DNA of 64,000 nt from Burkholderia sp. Ac-20365 (GCF_017104715.1 NZ_JAAGPI010000022.1:101720-165719), one strand, 5' to 3'; counted from the stretch's first letter, positions 9,369 through 18,295 are shown. The notes: generated by a model not told the origin, from the letters alone. Numbers and translations: made by a program.

Positions 9369-9404
9369 CGGATGCGCCGCCTTAACTGCGAACCAGGAGC
9401 TCAT

Positions 9405-9956
9405 GTGACTCGCAGATCGTTTTTGACTCTGGCGTGCAGCGCGGTGCTGCTGTCCGCGTGCGGCTTCCAGCTGCGCGGGCAGCAGGACTATGCGTTCAAG
9501 CGCCTGGCTATCACGGGCGCGTCGGCGCCTGTCGCTGCTCGGCTGACCCGTATGGTGCAGGGTGGCAGCGATACCGTAATCGTGACGTCGTCCGCCAACG
9601 CCGACGCGGTCCTGTCGATTTCCGAAGGACGCGGCAACAGTGTGCTGACGCTGAACTCGCTCGGTGTGGTCGAAGAGTACGCACTCGATTACTGGCTGAA
9701 CTACACCGTGCGCGGCGCGGACGGCACCGTGCTGATTCCGCCTAGCGCGATTCACCTGAACCGCGCGATGACGTATAGCGACCAGTTCTCGCAGGCGAAG
9801 GCCTCCGAATCGGATCTGCTCTACGCCGACATGCAGAACGACGCCGTCGATCAGCTGATGCGCCGTCTCGCCGTCGTGCATTCGCTGCATCCGGCGCCAG
9901 GCCAGGAAGTGCCCGGCGTCAATCCGCGCGCGCCTCTGCCGCCGCCGCCGCTTTGA
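9405..9956 (+). CDS. lptE: LPS assembly lipoprotein LptE
   Basis: LptE plugs the LptD barrel that places lipopolysaccharide in the outer leaflet of the outer membrane. I chose the GTG at 9405 because AGGAG lies 5 bases upstream and the resulting signal peptide (MTRRSFLTLACSAVLLSAC) ends in a lipobox with Cys19; an in-frame ATG at 9372 has no good ribosome site. After the Cys comes the family's GFQLRGQQDYAFK. The end is Pro-rich. The order leuS-lptE-holA is conserved in beta- and gamma-proteobacteria. Confidence 0.92.
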   Translation: MTRRSFLTLACSAVLLSACGFQLRGQQDYAFKRLAITGASAPVAARLTRMVQGGSDTVIVTSSANADAVLSISEGRGNSVLTLNSLGVVEEYALDYWLNYTVRGADGTVLIPPSAIHLNRAMTYSDQFSQAKASESDLLYADMQNDAVDQLMRRLAVVHSLHPAPGQEVPGVNPRAPLPPPPL

Positions 9957-9980
9957 TCCGCCTCTCGTTCATCCGCCGCC

Positions 9981-11126
9981 ATGCAACTGCGTCTTGACGC
10001 GCTCGAAGCGCATCTCGCGAAAGGTCTCGCCGGTCTGTACGTCGTGTACGGCGACGAGCACCTGCTCGCGCAGGAAGCGTGCGACCGCATCCGCGCGGCG
10101 GCGCGCGCGAGCGGTTTTACGGACCGCACCGTGTTCACGGTTGAGCGCAGTTTCGACTGGAGCTCGCTGCTCGGCGCGAGCCAGTCGATGTCGCTGTTCG
10201 GCGACCGTCAACTGGTCGAATTGCGCATTCCGACGGGCAAGCCCGGCAAGGAAGGCGCGGACGCACTGAAGACACTGGCGGCATCGGCGAATCCGGATGT
10301 GCTGACGCTCGTCACGTTGCCGCGCCTCGACGCGGCGACGCAGAAGGCCGCCTGGTTCACCGCGCTCGCCGATGCCGGCGTCGCGCTGAAGATCGATCCC
10401 GTCGAACGCGCGCAATTGCCTGGCTGGGTCGGACAGCGTCTCGCGCAGCAAGGGCAGCGCGTCGCGCCGGGCGAAGAGGGCAAACGTGCGTTGCAGTTCA
10501 TCGCGGAGCGCGTCGAAGGCAATCTGCTCGCCGCGCACCAGGAAATCCAGAAACTCGGGCTGCTGTATCCGTCGGGCGCGCTGACGTTCGAACAGGTTCA
10601 CGACGCCGTGCTCAACGTCGCCCGTTACGACGTGTTCAAGCTGAACGAAGCGATGCTCGCGGGCGATGTCGGCCGTCTGTCGCGGATGATCGATGGCCTG
10701 AAGGGCGAAGGCGAAGCGGCCGTGCTGGTGCTGTGGGCCGTCGTCGAAGAAATTCGTACGCTGTTGCGCATCAAGCGCGGCGTCGAGGCGGGCAAGCCGC
10801 TCGCGATGCTGCTGCGCGAAAACCGCGTGTGGGGACCGCGCGAGCGGCTCGTCGGGCCGGCGCTGTCGCGTGTGACGGAGGCGTCGCTGGAAAAGGCACT
10901 GGCGCTTGCTGCGAAGCTCGATCGGCAGGTGAAGGGTTTGTCGGGCGGCACGCCTGGCAATCATCGCAATGATCCGCCACCCGATCCGTGGGCAGGGCTC
11001 TTCGAACTCGCGATGGCCGTGGCGGGCGCGTCAGCCTCACAGTCGCGCGCCGCGCCGATGCGTCCCGCGCCGGGCAGGCCCGCGCCAGCACCGGCACGAC
11101 CGGCGCCAATGCGCCGACCGTCGTAG
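9981..11126 (+). CDS. holA: DNA polymerase III subunit delta
   Basis: Delta is the clamp-opening wrench of the DNA polymerase III clamp loader. The 381-residue protein begins MQLRLDALEAHLAKGLAGLY and shows the delta family features VVYGDEHLLAQEACDRIR and SLLGASQSMSLFGDRQLVELR. The C-terminal helical collar region is followed by an Ala/Pro/Arg-rich low-complexity tail of about 40 residues, longer than in E. coli. It lies 24 bases after lptE in the usual leuS-lptE-holA order. Confidence 0.94.
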   Translation: MQLRLDALEAHLAKGLAGLYVVYGDEHLLAQEACDRIRAAARASGFTDRTVFTVERSFDWSSLLGASQSMSLFGDRQLVELRIPTGKPGKEGADALKTLAASANPDVLTLVTLPRLDAATQKAAWFTALADAGVALKIDPVERAQLPGWVGQRLAQQGQRVAPGEEGKRALQFIAERVEGNLLAAHQEIQKLGLLYPSGALTFEQVHDAVLNVARYDVFKLNEAMLAGDVGRLSRMIDGLKGEGEAAVLVLWAVVEEIRTLLRIKRGVEAGKPLAMLLRENRVWGPRERLVGPALSRVTEASLEKALALAAKLDRQVKGLSGGTPGNHRNDPPPDPWAGLFELAMAVAGASASQSRAAPMRPAPGRPAPAPARPAPMRRPS

Positions 11127-11369
11127 GCTGTCGCACGGCTGACGGATCCGATCGCTGAGCGCTTTCTGAAGTAACTCAAGCGCATTGGCGAGACACCCAG
11201 ATCTGTCTCAAACGCAGCGCGCCAGCCTTCCCCAGCCCGTGACACGACGCCGCTCGCACGAGCAGACAAGTGTCACACGTCATACAATCGTCGCATCGTT
11301 CCGCTTTCAGAAATTGTCAGCCGCACTTCAGAGGAAACTGAAGCATCACGCGGCACAACGGGAATAATC

Positions 11370-12641
11370 ATGGATATCGATCAGTACATGACCGACCTCG
11401 GTCGCCGCGCACGTCACGCATCGCGTGCGATGGCGCGAGCGTCGACGGCGGCGAAGAATGCCGCGCTCGAAGCCGTTGCTGTTGCCATCGAGCGTGAGAC
11501 GCACGCGCTCAAGGAAGCGAATGCGCGCGATCTCGCACGCGCACGGGACAAGGGGCATGACGCCGCGTTCATCGATCGCCTGACGCTGTCGGACAAGGCA
11601 CTGAAAACGATGGTCGAAGGTCTGCGGCAAGTGGCCGCGCTGCCCGATCCGATCGGCGAAATCAGCAACATGAAGTATCGGCCGAGCGGTATTCAGGTCG
11701 GCCAGATGCGCGTGCCGCTCGGTGTAATCGGCATCATCTACGAATCGCGCCCGAACGTGACGATCGATGCAGCCGCGCTGTGCCTGAAGTCCGGCAACGC
11801 GACGATTTTGCGTGGCGGTTCTGAAGCGCTCGAATGCAATACGGCGCTCGCGAAGCTGATCGGCGAAGGGCTCGAAAAAGCGGGCTTGCCGCAAGAGGCC
11901 GTGCAGGTGGTCGCAACCTCGGATCGCGCGGCCGTCGGCAAGCTGATCACGATGACCGAGTACGTCGATGTGATCGTGCCGCGCGGCGGCAAGAGCCTGA
12001 TCGCGCGCCTGATCGAAGAAGGTCGCGTGCCGATGATCAAGCACCTCGACGGCATCTGCCACGTGTATGTCGACGATCGCGCGGATATCGCGAAGGCATT
12101 GACCGTGTGCGACAACGCGAAGACGCATCGCTACGGCACCTGCAACACGATGGAAACGCTGCTGGTTGCACGCGGCATTGCGGCTGAAGTGCTGCCGGCG
12201 CTCGGCAAGCTATATCGCGAGAAGGATGTGGAACTGCGCGTCGATCCGGCGGCGCGCAAGGTGCTCGAATCCGCTGGTGTCGCGCCCCTCGTCGATGCGA
12301 CGGAAGAAGACTGGCGCACCGAATATCTTGCGCCCGTGCTGGCCGTCAAGGTCGTCGACGGTATCGATCAGGCGATCGAACATATCAACGAATACGGCTC
12401 GCATCACACGGACGCGATCGTCACGGAAGACCACGATCGCGCGATGCGTTTCCTGCGAGAAGTGGATTCGGCGAGCGTGATGGTCAATGCATCGACGCGT
12501 TTTGCCGACGGTTTCGAATTCGGACTGGGTGCTGAAATCGGCATCTCGAACGACAAGCTGCATGCGCGCGGGCCGGTTGGACTGGAAGGGCTGACGTCGA
12601 TGAAATACGTCGTGCTGGGGCATGGCGAAGGCCGTCAATAA
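11370..12641 (+). CDS. proA: gamma-glutamyl phosphate reductase
   Basis: ProA reduces gamma-glutamyl phosphate to the semialdehyde in proline synthesis. The 423-residue protein has the aldehyde-dehydrogenase-like fold. The visible landmarks are VIYESRPNVTIDAAALCLKSGNA (about 123-145), VPRGGKSL, and the catalytic Cys in HRYGTCNTMETLL, then FGLGAEIGIS and GLTSMKYV near the end. The gene stands alone after a 243-base gap from holA that contains a TACAAT box about 80 bases before the start, so it may have its own promoter. Confidence 0.97.
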   Translation: MDIDQYMTDLGRRARHASRAMARASTAAKNAALEAVAVAIERETHALKEANARDLARARDKGHDAAFIDRLTLSDKALKTMVEGLRQVAALPDPIGEISNMKYRPSGIQVGQMRVPLGVIGIIYESRPNVTIDAAALCLKSGNATILRGGSEALECNTALAKLIGEGLEKAGLPQEAVQVVATSDRAAVGKLITMTEYVDVIVPRGGKSLIARLIEEGRVPMIKHLDGICHVYVDDRADIAKALTVCDNAKTHRYGTCNTMETLLVARGIAAEVLPALGKLYREKDVELRVDPAARKVLESAGVAPLVDATEEDWRTEYLAPVLAVKVVDGIDQAIEHINEYGSHHTDAIVTEDHDRAMRFLREVDSASVMVNASTRFADGFEFGLGAEIGISNDKLHARGPVGLEGLTSMKYVVLGHGEGRQ

Positions 12642-12667
12642 ACCGGCTGACAAAACAAGAACAAGGA

Positions 12668-13090
12668 ATGTCGATGCTCTGGATCAAGACGTTTCACATC
12701 GTTCTGGTCGCTTCGTGGTTCGCGGGGCTTTTCTATCTGCCGCGAATCTACGTGAATCTCGCGATGGAGACCGATCCGAATGCGGTGAAGCGACTTCTGC
12801 TGATGGCGCGCAAGCTGTTTCGTTTCATGACCTTTATCGCGGTGCCGGCGCTGGCGTGCGGATTGTGGCTGTGGCTCGCGGTCGGTATCGGCAGCGGACA
12901 GGGCTGGATTCACGCGAAAGTCGGTGTGGTCGTGCTGCTTATCGTGTATCACGCGTATTGCGGCGTGCTGCTGCGCACTTTCGAGCGCGGTGAGAACCGG
13001 CGCTCGCACAAGTGGTATCGAATGTTCAATGAACTGCCTGTGCTCGGCATGCTGGCTGCCGTTGCGCTAGTCGTGATTAAACCGTTCTGA
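12668..13090 (+). CDS. hemJ: HemJ/CopD-family membrane protein (probable protoporphyrinogen oxidase HemJ)
   Basis: This 140-residue protein has four predicted membrane helices and matches the HemJ (UPF0093) family, whose members oxidise protoporphyrinogen IX to protoporphyrin IX in many bacteria lacking HemG and HemY. The N-terminus MLWIKTFHIVLVASWFAGLF contains the conserved His (residue 10), and the third helix contains the conserved Lys in WIHAKVGVV. It starts 26 bases after proA behind an AAGGAATG ribosome site and may be cotranscribed with it. A generic CopD-like role cannot be excluded. Confidence 0.82.
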   Translation: MSMLWIKTFHIVLVASWFAGLFYLPRIYVNLAMETDPNAVKRLLLMARKLFRFMTFIAVPALACGLWLWLAVGIGSGQGWIHAKVGVVVLLIVYHAYCGVLLRTFERGENRRSHKWYRMFNELPVLGMLAAVALVVIKPF

Positions 13091-13097
13091 TCTTTCT

Positions 13098-13115
13098 ACG
13101 GGGCTTCGGCCCCGT
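13098..13115 (+). terminator. intrinsic terminator after hemJ
   Basis: ACGGGGC-TTCG-GCCCCGT forms a 7-bp stem with a stable UUCG-type tetraloop, followed by a T-rich run. It lies 8 bases after the stop codon. Confidence 0.85.
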
Positions 13116-13119
13116 TGTC

Positions 13120-13703
13120 TTTTCTGCTTTTGGGCGTGACTGATCGCCCGTGAGCAGACATCTCCTCAGCAGCGACTAATGTAGCTCGCTCGTTTCATCT
13201 CTCGTCTCGAAGTTTTCCTGCAAGTCTGCATTTTTTTCAGTGTGTCTGTCGGAAGACTTTGGCATCGTGCGAAAGCGCGTGATTGTTTCGTGCATAGGAT
13301 CGATTTATATTCATTTTGTATCCTAAGTATTTAAGTTTTCGAATCGATAAATCCAAGACGCTGATCAAATGACTGAGAATTACGTCCAAAAATTTATGCA
13401 GATTTGACTGGTTTCTCAGCAAATTGAGACGAAGGTCCTGATTTAAGAGTAGTCCGATTCGCCACATATTTGACGCTCAATAAAGTTCGACTCCACTGCA
13501 TCAGGATGGCAGAGGATTCTTCAATGGGACGCGACTTTGCAACATGGCAGCGTCGCAAAGTCGAACTCTTGATGTCGGTGTTCGCTGTACTTCGTCAGAT
13601 TTCTTCTGCTTTTCGCGCGATTGGCGTGCAGGCAAATGCAGGAATCGGTGCGGACGGAGCTGCCGGTGATGTGTCGATCTCGTCAATATAATAAGGATTG
13701 CAA
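13120..13703 (+). promoter_or_regulatory. AT-rich region upstream of the trimeric autotransporter
   Basis: This 584-base gap is unlike its surroundings. From about 13200 to 13480 it is markedly AT-rich, with runs such as TTTATATTCATTTTG and AAAAATTTATGCAG, while neighbouring DNA is GC-rich. No protein I recognise is encoded. The position directly before a surface adhesin suits a regulatory or H-NS-silenced region, but no specific promoter hexamers stand out. Confidence 0.4.
13532..13563 (+). repeat. inverted repeat in the leader of the adhesin gene
   Basis: CGACTTTGC at 13532-13540 is matched by GCAAAGTCG at 13555-13563, a perfect 9-bp inverted repeat with a 14-base loop. It sits 141 bases before the adhesin start and has no T-run, so it is more likely an mRNA leader structure or an operator than a terminator. 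Confidence 0.5.
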
Positions 13704-16700
13704 ATGAATAAGGCTTATCGGTCAGTCTGGAACGAATCGTTGGGGACTTGGGTGGCGGTGCAGGAGAATGCGAGAGGACGTTCAAAAAAATCGTCACGTT
13801 CGGCATTGGTGCTTTCTGCAATTTCTTCGGCAGTGGGGTTGATGACGGCGATGCCAGCATGGGCGTCGTCGATTTCAAATAATTTCTGCAACCCCGATGG
13901 CCCCGGAAGCGGTACATGGTCGAACGTTGCCGGTTGCTGGGCGAATGCTGGGAGCTATGCTTCCGCGCACAATCTTGGCGAGACTGTCATCGGTTCGTAT
14001 GGGTACATTCCAACCAATATCAGTTTCGGGACAGTCTTCGGGTTTGCTGGCCAGGCAAACGCCATGTATGGCACGGCCTTGGGCTCGAATGGCTACGTCA
14101 GTTACGGCGCACAAAACAGTGTGGCGCTCGGTTCGGGCTCAGTGGCGACGGATCCCAACACCGTTTCGGTAGGCCGGGTCGGCAACAATCCACTCTACAA
14201 CGTACATACGGACAACGGAGATGGAAGCGGAGCCGACGCTACACCGATGAATCAATCGCTCCTCGGCACGGTCAACCGCCGCATCACGAATATGGCGGCC
14301 GGCATCAACGACACCGATGCCGTCAACGTGTCGCAGCTCAAAGGCGTCACAAAGTCGCTAGGCAGCGGTGCGAGCATCAACTCGGATGGTTCGGTCAAGG
14401 CACCAACGTATGTGGTTCAGGGCGCGAGCGTCAATGACGTGGGCTCGGCCTTGTCGAAGCTCGACACAGCGACGACGGCCAATTCGACCAACATCACGAA
14501 CATTCAGAACACCGTCAACAACATCAACAACGGTGGCGTAAGTACCAAATACTTCCACGCGAACTCCACCCAGGCTGATTCGGTGGCAAGCGGCTCCAAC
14601 TCGGTCGCAGTGGGCGACCGTGCGAACTCGATGGGCGGTTCATCGGTTGCAATGGGCGATGGCGCGACGGCAGTCGGCGCCGCCAGCATTGCGATCGGCA
14701 ACAATGCGAAGAACGCCGCGACGGCCAACAACTCGGTGGCGCTCGGCGGCGACTCGTCTTCCGGCGACAAGTCGGTAACGATCGGCAACGGCGCGAACAC
14801 GACGAACTCGTCGTGGGCCGTCGCGGTGGGCACGAATGCCAACGTATCGGGCGCGCTGGGTGTTGCGATTGGCGGCGGGTCGGTGGCATCGGGCGCGAAC
14901 GCGGTGACGATGGGGCCAAACGCGGTCGCCTCGGGCGCGAATTCCGTTGCGCTGGGCAATGCAGCCAATGCGTCGGCGACCAATTCTGTGGCGCTGGGCG
15001 CAGGTTCGACGACGACGGCCAACCTCAGCGCAGCGGGCTATAACCCGGGTACGGGCACGCTGTCGGGCATCGCGTCGGCGGCTAATGGTGAGATGTCGGC
15101 GGGCAAGGCAGGCGCGGAGCGTCGCGTGACGAACGTGGCAGCGGGTGCTGCGGCAACGGACGCCGTGAACGTGAGCCAGTTGCAGTCGGAAGATGCGAAG
15201 GTCAATGGCATCAGCAGCAACGTGTCGAACCTGAGCAACACCGTCAACAACATCAGCACGGCGACGGCGGGCCTCACCAACATCACGAACACCGTGACGA
15301 ACATCGTCAACGGTGGCGGTATCAAGTACTTCCACTCGAATTCGACGCTGGCGGACTCCGTGGCGGCCGGTGCAAATTCGGTTGCGATCGGTGGCGGCGC
15401 GAGCGCAGCGGCGGCGAACTCCGTGGCATTGGGCGCGAACTCGACGACGACGGCGAACCTGTCCGCTATGGGCTTCAACCCGGGCAGCGGCACGCTGGCA
15501 GGTGTGGCTTCGGCGGCTAACGGTGAAGTGTCGGTGGGTGCAGCGGGCAAGGAGCGTCGCGTGACGAACGTGGCAGCCGGTTCGGCATCCACGGACGCGG
15601 TGAACGTCAGCCAGTTGCAGTCCGAAGACGCGAAGGTCAATGCCGGAGGCACGAGCATCGCGAACACGATCGGCGGCGGTTCGACGTACAACACGTCGAC
15701 GGGTGCGATCTCGGGCCCGACGTTCAATGTCGGCGGGACGACGGTCACGTCGATTGCCGGCGCGATCACCAACCTCGATGCCCGCGTGACGCAGAACACG
15801 ACGTCCATCAGCAACATCATGAACCAGATCAACAATGGCCAATCCGGTCTGGTTCAGCAGATGTCGCCGGATGGCGCCGTGACGGTCGCAGCGGCCACGG
15901 GCGGCACGCTGGTGAACTTCGCAGGCACGGCGGGCGCACGCGTGCTGACGGGGGTCGCCAACGGCAGTTTGAACATGTCGAGCACGCAAGCGGTGAACGG
16001 TTCGCAGCTGTATCAGACGAACCAGAACCTCGCCAACCTGACCAACGTCGTGAACAACATTTCGACCTCGGGTTCGGGCACGGGCGGCCAGTCGAAGTAC
16101 TTCCACGCGAACTCGACGCTGGCGGATTCGTCGGCGACGGGTGCGAATGCGACGGCGATCGGCGGTGCCGCGTCGGCATCGGGCGCGAACTCGGTGGCAT
16201 TGGGTTCGGGTTCGGTGGCGGCTAGCGACAACACGGTGTCGGTGGGATCGGCGGGCAATGAACGCCGCATCACCAACGTCGCCGCCGCGACGGAAGCGAC
16301 GGACGCAGTCAACTACGCGCAGATGAACGCGGCCATCGCGGCCGTTGAGAACGCGGCGACGGGCAGCGATGCAATGCTGGCCGTCGACGGCGACCGCGTC
16401 ACCGAGGCTGCAAGCGTGAATGGCACGCACGCGATGGCAATGGGCCCGAGCGCCAGCGCAACGGCCACGCAGGCGATCGCATCGGGCTACAACGCTCAGG
16501 CGAGCGGCGACAGCTCGATCGCGATGGGTGCGAACGCGAAGGCGACGGCCGATCACGCCGTGGCTCTCGGCGACGGCTCGGTCGCGGATCGTGCGAACAC
16601 GGTGTCGGTGGGTTCGGCGGGTAATGAACGCCAGATCGCCAACGTCGCGGCGGGCACGCAGACGACGGATGCCGTCAACGTCGGGCAGCTGAACAGCTCG

Positions 16701-17027
16701 ATTGCGGCAGCCATCGGCGATATGCCGGCGGGCATGTCTGCCAAGGACTATACGGATCAGCAGATCCAGCAGGTCCAGGCCGGCGTGAACGACGTGGCGC
16801 GCAACGCCTACTCGGGCATCGCAGCGGCCACCGCGTTGACGATGATTCCGGACGTCGATCAGGGCAAGACGATCGCGGTCGGTATCGGCGGTGCGTCGTA
16901 TCACGGTTATGCCGCCTCCGCGCTGGGCATCTCGGCGCGTATCACGCAGAACATCAAGGTGAAGGCCGGCGCGGGTATCAGCGCGCAGGGCACGACCTTT
17001 GGTATCGGCGGCGCGTACCAGTGGTAA
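13704..17027 (+). CDS. YadA-type trimeric autotransporter adhesin
   Basis: A 1107-residue type Vc secreted surface protein. The N-terminus MNKAYRSVWNESLGTWVAV is an extended signal peptide region (ESPR), with cleavage expected after PAWA near residue 54. The passenger consists of YadA-head repeats (NSVALG / SVAMGDGA patterns) and neck or stalk modules ending TDAVNVSQL. Three KYFH(A/S)NST modules begin at residues 282, 541 and 798, about 258 residues apart. The last 75-80 residues (NAYSGIAAATALTMIPDV to GIGGAYQW) form the trimeric membrane anchor. The ATG at 13704 follows AAGGATT. Ligand unknown; probable role in adhesion or autoaggregation. No partner gene is adjacent. Confidence 0.94.
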   Translation: MNKAYRSVWNESLGTWVAVQENARGRSKKSSRSALVLSAISSAVGLMTAMPAWASSISNNFCNPDGPGSGTWSNVAGCWANAGSYASAHNLGETVIGSYGYIPTNISFGTVFGFAGQANAMYGTALGSNGYVSYGAQNSVALGSGSVATDPNTVSVGRVGNNPLYNVHTDNGDGSGADATPMNQSLLGTVNRRITNMAAGINDTDAVNVSQLKGVTKSLGSGASINSDGSVKAPTYVVQGASVNDVGSALSKLDTATTANSTNITNIQNTVNNINNGGVSTKYFHANSTQADSVASGSNSVAVGDRANSMGGSSVAMGDGATAVGAASIAIGNNAKNAATANNSVALGGDSSSGDKSVTIGNGANTTNSSWAVAVGTNANVSGALGVAIGGGSVASGANAVTMGPNAVASGANSVALGNAANASATNSVALGAGSTTTANLSAAGYNPGTGTLSGIASAANGEMSAGKAGAERRVTNVAAGAAATDAVNVSQLQSEDAKVNGISSNVSNLSNTVNNISTATAGLTNITNTVTNIVNGGGIKYFHSNSTLADSVAAGANSVAIGGGASAAAANSVALGANSTTTANLSAMGFNPGSGTLAGVASAANGEVSVGAAGKERRVTNVAAGSASTDAVNVSQLQSEDAKVNAGGTSIANTIGGGSTYNTSTGAISGPTFNVGGTTVTSIAGAITNLDARVTQNTTSISNIMNQINNGQSGLVQQMSPDGAVTVAAATGGTLVNFAGTAGARVLTGVANGSLNMSSTQAVNGSQLYQTNQNLANLTNVVNNISTSGSGTGGQSKYFHANSTLADSSATGANATAIGGAASASGANSVALGSGSVAASDNTVSVGSAGNERRITNVAAATEATDAVNYAQMNAAIAAVENAATGSDAMLAVDGDRVTEAASVNGTHAMAMGPSASATATQAIASGYNAQASGDSSIAMGANAKATADHAVALGDGSVADRANTVSVGSAGNERQIANVAAGTQTTDAVNVGQLNSSIAAAIGDMPAGMSAKDYTDQQIQQVQAGVNDVARNAYSGIAAATALTMIPDVDQGKTIAVGIGGASYHGYAASALGISARITQNIKVKAGAGISAQGTTFGIGGAYQW
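14980..15642 (+). repeat. duplicated passenger module within the adhesin gene
   Basis: Two DNA segments of about 229 bases (14980-15208 and 15415-15642) encode nearly the same peptide: NSVALGA, STTTANLSA, a GTL segment, ASAANGE, ERRVTNVAAG and TDAVNVSQLQSEDAKVN. This suggests segmental duplication within the passenger. Confidence 0.8.
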
Positions 17028-17100
17028 GCATGGCGATGTAAGCGCGAAGGCGGTGTGGTAACGGCCGCCTGAGCGCAGTCAGCAAGATGCTCCAAACGAA

Positions 17101-17122
17101 ACGGGCTCCTTCGGGAGCCCGT
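17101..17122. terminator. intrinsic terminator after the adhesin gene
   Basis: ACGGGCTCC-TTCG-GGAGCCCGT forms a perfect 9-bp stem with a UUCG-type loop and is followed by TTTGCGTTT. It separates the adhesin from the convergent hexR gene. Confidence 0.88.
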
Positions 17123-17153
17123 TTTGCGTTTCTGAACCCGGCGTCTGGCTTAG

Positions 17154-17999
17154 CTATTCCTGCGGCCCGACGCGCCGCCGTGTGATCAGATCTTTTGCGC
17201 CCGCCAGTTTTTCGGCCAGTTCCGGGCCGCGTCGTAACGCAACGCCCACGGCGAGAATGTCGCCGATCGCGAGATGCGAGGTGCGCGACGTCATCGGCGA
17301 AAAGATGTCGGTGTCTTCGTCGACATTGGCGAACAGGCCGATCGACGCAATACGCGCCAATGGCGAATTGCCATGCGTGACGGCGATCACTTTTGCGCCA
17401 GCGGCGAGCGCGGATCTGGCGGCGTCGATGATGTCGCGCGTGCGCCCCGTATTCGAGATTGCCACGACGACATCGCCTTCGCCCAGCAGCGCCGCCGACA
17501 TCAGAAACGTATGCGGATCCGAGTAAGCGACGCTCGGCATGCCGAGCCGGAAGAACTTGTGCTGCATGTCGAGCGCGGCGATGCCCGAGCCGCCCGCGCC
17601 ATAGAACTCGATGCGCTTCGCCTGCGCAAGCAGTTCGATCGCGGCCGCCACGCTGTCCGTCGACAGATTGTTGCGCACCTGGATCAGCGCGCCGATGGTC
17701 CGGTCGAGCACCTTCGCCGCGACGCCGGGCGTCGGCTCGTCGGGGCGCACGTCGCGATACACGGCGGGCACTTCCGTTGCTATGCCTTGCGCAAGGCGGA
17801 TCTTGAATTCACGGAAGCCGGAAAAGCCGAGCGCGTGACAGAAACGCGCGATGGTCGGCTGACTGACGCCCGCGCGCGCGGCGACCTCCGTCATCGACAG
17901 GTCGAGCACTTCGCGCGGCGCTTCGATCACGTAGTCGGCGAGCTTGCGCTCGGAAGGGCGCATCTGGTCGCGCATCGCTTCCACCTGGGACAGCATCAT
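17154..17999 (-). CDS. hexR: HexR-type (RpiR family) transcriptional regulator
   Basis: HexR represses glucose and gluconate catabolism genes and is released by 2-keto-3-deoxy-6-phosphogluconate. The 281-residue protein starts MMLSQVEAMRDQMRPSERK, with an N-terminal helix-turn-helix (TEVAARAGVSQPTIARFCHA, about 37-56) and a C-terminal SIS sugar-phosphate domain (about 125-265) containing EFYGAGGSGIAA and AISNTGRTRDI. The frame stays open upstream to 18179, but the ATG at 17999 gives the family N-terminus. It is divergent from edd, and HexR-like operators lie between them. Confidence 0.92.
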   Translation of the reverse strand: MMLSQVEAMRDQMRPSERKLADYVIEAPREVLDLSMTEVAARAGVSQPTIARFCHALGFSGFREFKIRLAQGIATEVPAVYRDVRPDEPTPGVAAKVLDRTIGALIQVRNNLSTDSVAAAIELLAQAKRIEFYGAGGSGIAALDMQHKFFRLGMPSVAYSDPHTFLMSAALLGEGDVVVAISNTGRTRDIIDAARSALAAGAKVIAVTHGNSPLARIASIGLFANVDEDTDIFSPMTSRTSHLAIGDILAVGVALRRGPELAEKLAGAKDLITRRRVGPQE

Positions 18000-18054
18000 C
18001 GGGAATCTCGCACTATGCTGAAGAATGCGTGGACTATAGCTGATAGACGAATCG

Positions 18055-18069
18055 AGTACAAAAACTACA
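18055..18069 (-). promoter_or_regulatory. HexR-like operator, hexR-proximal
   Basis: On the minus strand this reads TGTAGTTTTTGTACT. It differs at one base from the edd-proximal site (18188-18202) and resembles the GTAG-N5-CTAC type of HexR site known from proteobacteria. It lies 55 bases upstream of the hexR start, consistent with autoregulation. Confidence 0.6.
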
Positions 18070-18187
18070 TATACGCCGTAGGTGATTACCCTAACGAAAT
18101 TCGATGAATCGCCGAAAACGCCTGTGCACAATGGTTTGAGGCGAATCTGATGGTGGCGAAGATTCAGCAACTGCCACATTGTGTCGA

Positions 18188-18202
18188 TGTAGTTTTTCTA
18201 CT
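18188..18202 (+). promoter_or_regulatory. HexR-like operator, edd-proximal
   Basis: TGTAGTTTTTCTACT contains the perfect inverted repeat GTAG-TTTTT-CTAC. It lies 94 bases before the edd start and is a 14/15 match in opposite orientation to the site at 18055-18069. Confidence 0.65.
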
Positions 18203-18295
18203 AATATCCCGGTTGCCGGCTTTCCATGCCGTTCCCCGCGATACCAATCTGGCGCAAGACGCGCATACGCGTCCGCCAGCGACGAAGGAGCATCG

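Noticed and set aside
6663..9890. A 1075-codon open frame on the minus strand
   Set aside because: It is antisense to leuS and lptE, which have clear family motifs. The frame is open because GC-rich codon bias removes stop codons on the opposite strand; its translation is His/Arg/Val-rich without any domain.
13470..13691. A 73-codon open frame ending 12 bases before the adhesin start
   Set aside because: There is no ribosome binding site and no similarity I recognise, and it includes the leader hairpin. A leader peptide cannot be excluded, but nothing supports it.
14640..16904. A 754-codon open frame on the minus strand inside the adhesin gene
   Set aside because: The composition is Arg/His/Ala-rich and mirrors the repetitive adhesin codons. 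There is no ribosome site and no recognisable domain.
17154..18179. Longer hexR start at 18179
   Set aside because: The 60 extra residues are unlike the family and would run through the operator region. The ATG at 17999 gives the normal HexR N-terminus.
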